From the NCBI GenBank assembly GCA_039024295.1, contig JBCDIQ010000173.1:1-11433 (forward strand): DNA of 11,433 nt, given 5' to 3'. The notes under the pieces are model-generated. The model saw only the letters and a list, made by a program, of their open reading frames with translations, had not been told where the DNA came from and did not search any database. Numbering within the stretch: the stretch's first letter is position 1; each line of letters starts with the position of its first letter. This document shows positions 5,662-11,433 of the stretch, in pieces. The translations under genes were made by a program, and so were the position numbers. This stretch comes from JBCDIQ01 sp039024295. GTDB taxonomy: Bacteria > Bacteroidota > Bacteroidia > J057.

Positions 5662-5766
5662 AAAATCATTGTGAGGGCACTTTTACAGGCTTTCATGGGC
5701 AAATAGATTCTTTCCCATTCACACTTTTTGCTAAATTGGAAATCCCTCTCAAAAAAGTGCTTTTCC

Positions 5767-8700
5767 ATGCAGCAAGAAATTCGAAAGTTTGAAAAAATCC
5801 TCGTGGCCAACAGGGGAGAGATTGCAGTTCGTATCCTCAGGGCCATTGATGAACTCCATATTCGTACCGTTGCCATTTATTCCTTCGAAGACCGGTACTC
5901 CCTCCACCGATACAAAGCAGACGAAGCCTACCAAATAGGAGCGGAGGACGATCCATTAAAGCCTTACCTGGATATCCCCGGCATCATTGAATTGGCAAAG
6001 TCCAAGAAGGTAGACGCCATTCACCCGGGCTATGGATTTTTATCGGAAAATGTTGCCTTTGCACGAGCCTGTCGTGAGGCGGGAATCGTGTTCATCGGTC
6101 CGGACCCGGAAGTCATGGAAAAACTGGGGGATAAAGTAGCTGCAAAAGAAGTGGCCAATGCCATTGGTGTTCCCCTTATCCCAGATAGCCAGGAGCCGCT
6201 AAACCAGCTAAAGACTGCTTTGAATGAGGCAGACAGAATCGGGTATCCGCTGATGCTGAAAGCTGCCGCAGGCGGTGGCGGACGTGGCATGAGGGTCGTG
6301 AGAAATGAGGAAGACTTGGCTACGGCTTATCGCGAAGCACGAAATGAGGCAAAAACTGCTTTTGGAGACGATACTGTTTTCCTGGAAAAGTTTGTTGAAA
6401 ACCCCAAGCATGTTGAGGTGCAAATCCTAGGAGACAACCATGGAAACATCGTTCATTTATTTGAGCGTGACTGTTCTGTTCAGCGCCGCTTCCAGAAGGT
6501 CGTCGAGGTAGCTACATCAACTTTACCTCAAGAAACAAAGGAAAAGCTATACGAATATGCCTTGAAAATTGCCCAACACGTTGGTTACAACAACGCTGGG
6601 ACGGTTGAATTCCTGGTCGAAGATGGAGCGGTATATTTCATTGAGGTGAATCCGCGAATTCAGGTGGAGCATACCATCACAGAAGAAGTCACCGGGATTG
6701 ACATCGTACGTTCTCAGATCATGATTGCCGCAGGGTACAAACTCAGCGACCCTCAGATCCTGATCACCTCCCAGGAGGATGTAAAAATAAACGGCTTCGC
6801 GATCCAGTGTCGTATCACGACAGAAGACCCTGCGAATGGGTTTAAGCCTGATTACGGTCGAATCATTGCCTACCGGAATGCCGGAGGATTTGGGATTCGG
6901 CTAGATGAAGGCAGTTCCTATCCCGGGATGAAGGTTTCTCCCTTTTTTGATTCCATGCTGGTGAAGGTTTCTGCTTGGGGGCGTACCTTAAAAGGTGCTT
7001 CCCAGCGGATGAAGCGAACCCTAAGAGAATTTCGCATACGTGGGGTAAAGACCAACATTGGCTTTTTGATCAATGTGATGGAAAACCCTGAGTTCCAGGC
7101 AGGGGATGCAACTGTGCGGTTTATCCCGGACCACCCGGAGCTGCTGTCGCAGCGAGGGGGACTTGACCGAGGCACCAAAACCCTCCGTTTCCTTGGGAAC
7201 ATCATCGTAAATGGAAACCCGAATGTAAAGTTTGTAGATTCCGAACGGAAATTTCGCCCAGCCATCGTCCCAGGTATTGATGCGAGCTTGCCCTACCCAG
7301 AAGGCAGTAAAGATCGACTGGAGAAACTGGGGCGTGAAAAGTTTATTCAGGAACTAAAGGCCAATCCTAAGATTCTGTACACCGACACCACCTTTCGGGA
7401 TGCCCATCAATCGTTGCTTGCTACCCGGATGCGTACCTATGACATGATGAAGGTGGCAGAAAGCTTTGCCCGAAACCATCCTGAGGTATTTTCCATGGAA
7501 GTATGGGGTGGTGCTACCTTTGATGTGTGTATGCGCTTCCTGAAAGAAGACCCTTGGGTACGGTTGGCAAAATTCCGGGAAGCAATCCCCAACATTCTGC
7601 TACAAATGCTGCTGCGCGGCTCTAATGCAGTAGGCTATGCGGCTTATCCTGATAACCTGGTAGAAGCCTTTATAGAAAAAGCATGGGACACAGGCATTGA
7701 TGTGTTTAGGATATTTGATTCGCTGAACTGGGTGGAGGCCATGAAGGTGAGCATCCGGGCCGTTCGGGAACGTACCGGCGCACTTGCGGAAGCTTGTCTA
7801 AGCTACACCGGAGATGTATCTGATCCTTCCAAGACCAAGTACAACCTTCAATATTACCTGGACCTGGCGCGTCAATTGGAAGATGAAGGCGCACACATTT
7901 TAGCTATCAAAGACATGGCGGGTCTACTGAAACCGGCCGCAGCAAGCTTATTGGTTTCTGAGCTAAAAAAGGCAGTGGACATTCCCATTCACCTGCACAC
8001 CCACGATACCTCTTCGATTCAATCTACCACCTACCTCCGCGCAGTTGAAGCGGGCGTAGATGTGATGGATGTTGCGATCAGCTCTATGTCTGGACTAACT
8101 TCTCAACCCAACTTCAACTCTGTCGTTGCCATGTTACAAGGCCATGAGCGCGAGTCTCACATAAACCTTGATAAACTCAATGAATTCTCCGCTTACTGGG
8201 AGGTAATCCGGGAGTATTACTACCCCTTTGAATCAGAACTCCGTGCTGGCACAGCAGGTGTCTACGACCACGAAATTCCTGGGGGCCAATATTCGAACCT
8301 GCTTCCTCAGGCCAGGTCCCTGGGCCTGGAAGAAAAATTTGAGCAGATCAAGAAAAACTACGCCGTAGTGAACGACCTCTTCGGAGACATTGTGAAGGTT
8401 ACGCCCTCGTCGAAAGTAGTCGGTGACATGGCCCTGTTCATGACCGCCAATGACCACACGCCAGAGGATATTTTCAGTCGGGGAGAAACCCTTTCTTTTC
8501 CAGAATCGGTGAAGAGTTTTTTCAGAGGAGATTTGGGGCAGCCTTATGGTGGGTTTCCGAAAGAGCTACAAAAAGTTGTCCTTGGAGACGAGGTACCTTA
8601 CACTGAGCGGCCAAACCACCATCTACTACCCGTAGACTTTGAGCGGGAATTTGAAGAGTTCAAAATGGAGTTTGACCCCAATCGAAATTTGCTGGATTTT

Positions 8701-9213
8701 ATTTCCTACAAATTGTACCCACGGGTGTACCGGGAGTATTACGACCACTACCAGAAATACGATGATGTGTCCAGGCTCCCTACGCTGAACTTTTTCTATC
8801 CAATGAAGCCCAATGAAGAGATCCTAATCGATATTTCGGAGGGAAAAAAAGTGCTGGTAAAATATGAATACACCTCCAAGCCAGATGCGAATGGCATGCG
8901 GCAGGTTCATTTTACCCTCAATGGGCAGACACGATCCATTAATGTGCGCGATGAACAAGTGCTGGTCAAAGACGTGAGCAACCGCAAGGCTGTGGAAGAA
9001 AATGAAATTGGCAGCCCCCTGCAGGGCAGACTGGGTAAGGTACTGGTAACACCTGGAGATGAAGTCACCAAAAACCAGCCCCTATTTGTAGTAGAAGCCA
9101 TGAAAATGGAATCAACCATTGCCGCGCCTAGACCCGGAACCGTTGCCCATGTTCTCCTGAAGGAAGGAGCCATGATCGAGCAAGATGACCTCGTGGTAGA
9201 GTTGGAAGGTTAA
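5767..9213 (+). CDS. pyc: Pyruvate carboxylase, full length
   Basis: The 1148-residue biotin enzyme carboxylates pyruvate to oxaloacetate with ATP and bicarbonate, refilling the TCA cycle. Domains in order: biotin carboxylase (about 1-455; KILVANRGE at 10-18, GGGGRGM at 169-175, EVNPRIQVEH starting at 293); carboxyltransferase (about 530-810; DTTFRDAHQS at 540-549, the expected carbamylated lysine K715 in IKDMAG, metal ligands in HLHTHD at 742-747); the tetramerisation/allosteric linker; and a C-terminal biotinyl domain with K1113 in VEAMKMES. The length is that of a single-chain alpha4 enzyme. The frame extends upstream to a TTG at 5728, but the ATG at 5767 starts right before the conserved N-terminus and is preferred. 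A weak promoter-like TAAATTGG lies at 5732-5739. It probably forms its own unit, separated from the aromatic operon by 105 bases. It converges on the Rid-family gene with only 14 bases between the stops. Confidence 0.96.
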   Translation: MQQEIRKFEKILVANRGEIAVRILRAIDELHIRTVAIYSFEDRYSLHRYKADEAYQIGAEDDPLKPYLDIPGIIELAKSKKVDAIHPGYGFLSENVAFARACREAGIVFIGPDPEVMEKLGDKVAAKEVANAIGVPLIPDSQEPLNQLKTALNEADRIGYPLMLKAAAGGGGRGMRVVRNEEDLATAYREARNEAKTAFGDDTVFLEKFVENPKHVEVQILGDNHGNIVHLFERDCSVQRRFQKVVEVATSTLPQETKEKLYEYALKIAQHVGYNNAGTVEFLVEDGAVYFIEVNPRIQVEHTITEEVTGIDIVRSQIMIAAGYKLSDPQILITSQEDVKINGFAIQCRITTEDPANGFKPDYGRIIAYRNAGGFGIRLDEGSSYPGMKVSPFFDSMLVKVSAWGRTLKGASQRMKRTLREFRIRGVKTNIGFLINVMENPEFQAGDATVRFIPDHPELLSQRGGLDRGTKTLRFLGNIIVNGNPNVKFVDSERKFRPAIVPGIDASLPYPEGSKDRLEKLGREKFIQELKANPKILYTDTTFRDAHQSLLATRMRTYDMMKVAESFARNHPEVFSMEVWGGATFDVCMRFLKEDPWVRLAKFREAIPNILLQMLLRGSNAVGYAAYPDNLVEAFIEKAWDTGIDVFRIFDSLNWVEAMKVSIRAVRERTGALAEACLSYTGDVSDPSKTKYNLQYYLDLARQLEDEGAHILAIKDMAGLLKPAAASLLVSELKKAVDIPIHLHTHDTSSIQSTTYLRAVEAGVDVMDVAISSMSGLTSQPNFNSVVAMLQGHERESHINLDKLNEFSAYWEVIREYYYPFESELRAGTAGVYDHEIPGGQYSNLLPQARSLGLEEKFEQIKKNYAVVNDLFGDIVKVTPSSKVVGDMALFMTANDHTPEDIFSRGETLSFPESVKSFFRGDLGQPYGGFPKELQKVVLGDEVPYTERPNHHLLPVDFEREFEEFKMEFDPNRNLLDFISYKLYPRVYREYYDHYQKYDDVSRLPTLNFFYPMKPNEEILIDISEGKKVLVKYEYTSKPDANGMRQVHFTLNGQTRSINVRDEQVLVKDVSNRKAVEENEIGSPLQGRLGKVLVTPGDEVTKNQPLFVVEAMKMESTIAAPRPGTVAHVLLKEGAMIEQDDLVVELEG

Positions 9214-9227
9214 GGAATACTTATCGC

Positions 9228-9647
9228 TTAATCAATCAGTGCGGTTACCTTTAGCTCAATGGCAATAGGCGTCGGAAGTGCTGTTATCCCGAGTGTAGTC
9301 CTGCAGGGCTGAACGTCCTTAAAATACTCCGCATAAATGCGGTTGTAGGGTTTAAAGTCGTCTTTCATGTTGGTGAGAAATACCGTTACGTCCAACAGAT
9401 TTTCCCAGGAAGAACCCGCATCTTCGAGGATATAACGCACATTCTGAAACACAGAATGGCATTGAGCCTCAATGTCATAGCTGATAATTTCCCCTTGTTC
9501 ATTCAGGCTAACACCAGGGATTTCGGTTTGCCCTTTTTGTCGAGGGCCCACACCGGATAGGAACAATAAATTTCCCACTTTGCGTGCATGAGGGTAGAGG
9601 CCAACTGCGCTTGGAGCACGTTCCGAATTGAATGCTTGAGAGGTCAT
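9228..9647 (-). CDS. Rid (YjgF/YER057c/UK114) family protein, 2-aminomuconate deaminase-like
   Basis: The 139-residue product has the small Rid fold: PHARKVGNLLFLSGVGPR (19-36), YDIEAQCHSVFQNVRYILEDAG (57-78), DVTVFLTNM (86-94), the conserved active-site arginine R116 in QPCRTT, and E131 in IELKVTA. Rid proteins hydrolyse reactive enamine/imine intermediates. The PHAR...SGVGPR and LPTPI patterns recall 2-aminomuconate deaminase of the kynurenine/3-hydroxyanthranilate route, but no other gene of that route is in the window, so specificity is only suggested. The frame is open to an ATG at 9734. The ATG at 9647 gives the standard family N-terminus and is preferred; the 29 extra residues look unrelated. 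It is transcribed convergently with pyc and lies about 107 bases downstream of the winged-helix-like gene. Confidence 0.88.
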   Translation of the reverse strand: MTSQAFNSERAPSAVGLYPHARKVGNLLFLSGVGPRQKGQTEIPGVSLNEQGEIISYDIEAQCHSVFQNVRYILEDAGSSWENLLDVTVFLTNMKDDFKPYNRIYAEYFKDVQPCRTTLGITALPTPIAIELKVTALID

Positions 9648-9754
9648 AGGGGTTACATTTGTAGCTAAGGCCTTAGAAATAAGCCTATCAACAGGTTGAT
9701 TACTTTTCCACGATGGCAAAGCTAATAAAGCCATACGTCCCTGAATAAAACTAT

Positions 9755-10024
9755 CTACATGCCATTATGCCGCAACAGCCCTTCTTTGGTTGCCAGGTAG
9801 GCATAATCCTGCATATTATCGGTATCAAAAATAGGGGTACGACGATAGTCCCCCCTTTCTTCTACAAATTCCATTACTTGTATCCAGCCTTTGTCAATCA
9901 TGGTGCGGAGCTCATCGCGTACGACCGGCATAGGGTGGTCCACTTCCTGCAAAATATTGTCGAAGGGTTCGACAAAGTATACCGAATCCAGTATCTGAAA
10001 CTGTACCTCATTGAGTTCTTCCAT
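9755..10024 (-). CDS. Small conserved hypothetical protein, winged-helix-like
   Basis: An 89-residue protein from the ATG at 10024 (a TTG start three codons earlier is possible). The sequence runs EELNEVQFQILDSVYFVEPFDNILQEV, then VVRDELRTMIDKGWIQVMEF and a C-terminal YAYLATKEGLLRHNG. This is helix, helix, recognition-helix-like segment, beta wing, helix, as in small winged-helix DNA-binding proteins. TKEGLL is typical of the last helix of such domains. I recall similar ~90-residue proteins in Bacteroidota, usually unnamed. The DNA target and function are unknown. It lies between the secreted-protein gene (stop 68 bases upstream) and the Rid gene on the same strand. Confidence 0.72.
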   Translation of the reverse strand: MEELNEVQFQILDSVYFVEPFDNILQEVDHPMPVVRDELRTMIDKGWIQVMEFVEERGDYRRTPIFDTDNMQDYAYLATKEGLLRHNGM

Positions 10025-10036
10025 GGAGACCAATTA

Positions 10037-10059
10037 TTTTGCTTCAATGATAAGCAAAA
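10037..10059 (-). terminator. Weak AT-rich hairpin between the secreted-protein gene and the winged-helix-like gene
   Basis: TTTTGCTT (10037-10044) pairs perfectly with AAGCAAAA (10052-10059) around a 7-base loop, 34-56 bases past the stop of the secreted-protein gene in its reading direction. The stem is AT-rich and the following run is not purely U. It may be a weak terminator or chance. Confidence 0.25.
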
Positions 10060-10092
10060 AGCAGGGCACTCTGTTTAGTAGGAACAGAAGAA

Positions 10093-11433
10093 TTATGCTC
10101 CAGGGAACAGGCTAACCTTTTTCATAACTGGAAGCCCATGGGCCGGAGTCAGTCTAAAGAAGTAGCTTTTCCCATAATGAAGTTGAGAGGGGTTGAGTTC
10201 GATTGAAGGTTCTCGGGTAAAAAATTCCTTTCTAAAAACTTGCTTGCCGTGGAAAGTGAAGACCTCGAAGGTATAATAATCCTTCTGCAATCCCCGAAAA
10301 ATAATTTTACAGGAGTTTGAAGTGCTGATAACGGTAAAGTTGGGACGACTAATTTTTGAGGGGAATTGCACTTTCACTTCTTGGCTAAAAAGTACCTGCC
10401 CACTTTCGCGATAAGCTGCAACGCGATAAGTTGTGGCTCCTGAATAAGGCGTGTTATCTTGGAAAGAGAAGTCAAGGCCCTCTTCTCGTGTGGGAACTAT
10501 TTGTCCAATGGAAGAGAAGGTATTATGCTCTTTTCGCTGAATGTCAAAATGTGTGATTCCCTCAATTCCGCTGGTGCGCCAACGTAATTGTACCGCATCC
10601 ACTGAATGCACTGCCTGCAAGTCTTCCAACCGTGCTTCCAGCACAAAATCGTATGACACCGTGATGTCATCGACGGCAAAGGAGGGGTCAGAGCCCACCC
10701 CATCGTTGTTATTGGTCCACAAGAAGCCCACCTTGAGGTTAGGGATATCTTCTGCGCATACAGGCAACGGAAAATTGGCTGCCCGCCAGTATCCTTGGCC
10801 ACTGAAAATATTGGTGCATGGAATGGGGTCAGGGCCTCCGCAAAAACCCGGGAGCAAACAGCAACATTGGCTGGTTAGGGTTGCCAGCACATTCCAATTG
10901 GTGCCGCCATCACAACTGTAAACCAACTGTGCGCGGTCATTGATACCATCTCCAAAGCCAATATAATTGAACTGCACACTAATAGTTCCAAAGCCGGTGG
11001 TGTTGATATTGGGAGACTCAAGTCGCTTACTGGTAGTAGTATTTGTTACAAATCCTCCGGCATCATAGGCCGCCCCACAATCAGGCGTGCCACACAAACC
11101 GCCAATAGCACTGATGTGGAGGGAAGCATCGTTTCGTCCGGCAGGGCAGACAAACCCACAAGAATCTACTCCTGCGCCACATTCTTCAACACTTACATAC
11201 CATTCGTTGGCATCGGGGCCTTGTACCCCGATGTTGGTCTGTGTCCAGTTACCTGCCACCTGGGCAGGATAATTAGCTGCCAGGGTACCCCGGATACTGG
11301 CACCTCCACTGAAATCTTCTGTCCAAAGCACCGTTTGGGCTTTAAGGGCGGGCAAAAGTTTACTCAAAATGGAACCATTACCGTTGACGTGATTTCCGTT
11401 GAGGCAGATGGCGACAGCTGGATAGATTTTCGC
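10093..11433 (-). CDS. Secreted cysteine-rich protein with T9SS-like C-terminal domain (5' end incomplete)
   Basis: The frame ends at the stop 10095-10093 and is open to the window edge (446 codons visible). A secretion signal seems to end in LLPALKAQ, with the mature chain starting TVLWTEDFSGG near 11335. The next ~230 residues resemble a MAM/jelly-roll-type adhesive domain (RLESPNINTTGFGTISVQFNYIG; FAVDDITVSYD) rich in paired cysteines, including CCC...C near 10835-10870. A fibronectin-III-like stretch follows (about 10380-10640; VQLRWRTSG...HFDIQRK...YRVAAYRESG). The last ~85 residues (YTFEVFTFHGKQVF...YFFRLT...MKKVSLFPGA) resemble a type A sorting domain for the Bacteroidota type IX system. 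The protein is probably exported and surface-attached or released. Its ligand is unknown. No convincing ATG or complete signal peptide is visible upstream of LLPALKAQ, so the start is left open. Confidence 0.75.
   Translation of the reverse strand, partial: AKIYPAVAICLNGNHVNGNGSILSKLLPALKAQTVLWTEDFSGGASIRGTLAANYPAQVAGNWTQTNIGVQGPDANEWYVSVEECGAGVDSCGFVCPAGRNDASLHISAIGGLCGTPDCGAAYDAGGFVTNTTTSKRLESPNINTTGFGTISVQFNYIGFGDGINDRAQLVYSCDGGTNWNVLATLTSQCCCLLPGFCGGPDPIPCTNIFSGQGYWRAANFPLPVCAEDIPNLKVGFLWTNNNDGVGSDPSFAVDDITVSYDFVLEARLEDLQAVHSVDAVQLRWRTSGIEGITHFDIQRKEHNTFSSIGQIVPTREEGLDFSFQDNTPYSGATTYRVAAYRESGQVLFSQEVKVQFPSKISRPNFTVISTSNSCKIIFRGLQKDYYTFEVFTFHGKQVFRKEFFTREPSIELNPSQLHYGKSYFFRLTPAHGLPVMKKVSLFPGA

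Noticed and set aside
5722..5759. Possible hairpin cacttttt/aaaaagtg upstream of pyc
   Set aside because: Eight AT-rich pairs with a 22-base loop are weak, and there is no U-run in a useful place; it cannot be told from chance.
5728..5766. N-terminal extension of pyruvate carboxylase from a TTG
   Set aside because: Pyruvate carboxylases normally start a few residues before KILVANRGE, which fits the ATG at 5767.
1..11433. CRISPR array, tRNA or rRNA gene, insertion sequence, integrase
   Set aside because: No regularly spaced repeats, no cloverleaf-like sequence or CCA end, no rRNA-like sequence and no transposase or recombinase motif was seen on either strand.

Overview
The window looks like a contig from a Bacteroidota bacterium, most likely close to Saprospiraceae/Lewinella (inference). 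The evidence is Bacteroidota-type promoter elements (TAnnTTTG), a secreted protein with a type IX secretion (T9SS)-like C-terminal domain, and the gene order prephenate dehydratase, aminotransferase, prephenate dehydrogenase, DAHP synthase-chorismate mutase fusion. No rRNA, tRNA, CRISPR array or insertion sequence was seen.

Left end (1-1250, minus strand): an AT-rich type II restriction-modification module. An MT-A70 family DNA adenine methyltransferase (419-1078) is followed by the N-terminal part of a BglII/BstYI-like restriction endonuclease (from 377 leftwards). The endonuclease frame breaks off inside its catalytic motif, where a near-perfect inverted repeat (1-63 against 149-211) begins. 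This is either a real foldback rearrangement or an assembly/amplification chimera at the contig end.

Centre (1318-5661, plus strand): an operon that takes chorismate precursors to phenylalanine and tyrosine. A strong promoter (1318-1349) is followed almost at once by a 23-codon leader ORF (1354-1425) containing Tyr-Lys-Phe-Trp-Phe-Tyr-Tyr. Then comes a GC-rich terminator hairpin (1459-1489) whose 5' arm can instead pair with the end of the leader ORF. This is the layout of a ribosome-mediated transcription attenuator sensing Phe and Tyr, and it is the most interesting signal in the window. The promoter places the start site at or next to the leader AUG, so the leader message is probably leaderless. 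Downstream, pheA (monofunctional prephenate dehydratase), a PLP aminotransferase, tyrA and an aroF-chorismate mutase fusion supply the entry step, the branch point and both terminal branches. A diverged palindromic repeat lies between tyrA and the fusion gene.

Next (5767-9213, plus strand) is a full-length pyruvate carboxylase, which makes oxaloacetate. It has its own 105-base upstream gap and is probably a separate unit.

Right end (9228-11433, minus strand): a Rid-family protein resembling 2-aminomuconate deaminase, a small winged-helix-like protein, and a large secreted cysteine-rich protein with a T9SS-like C-terminal domain. The last gene runs off the window, and its expected signal peptide is not intact in the last ~65 bases, so a second junction artefact is possible there.
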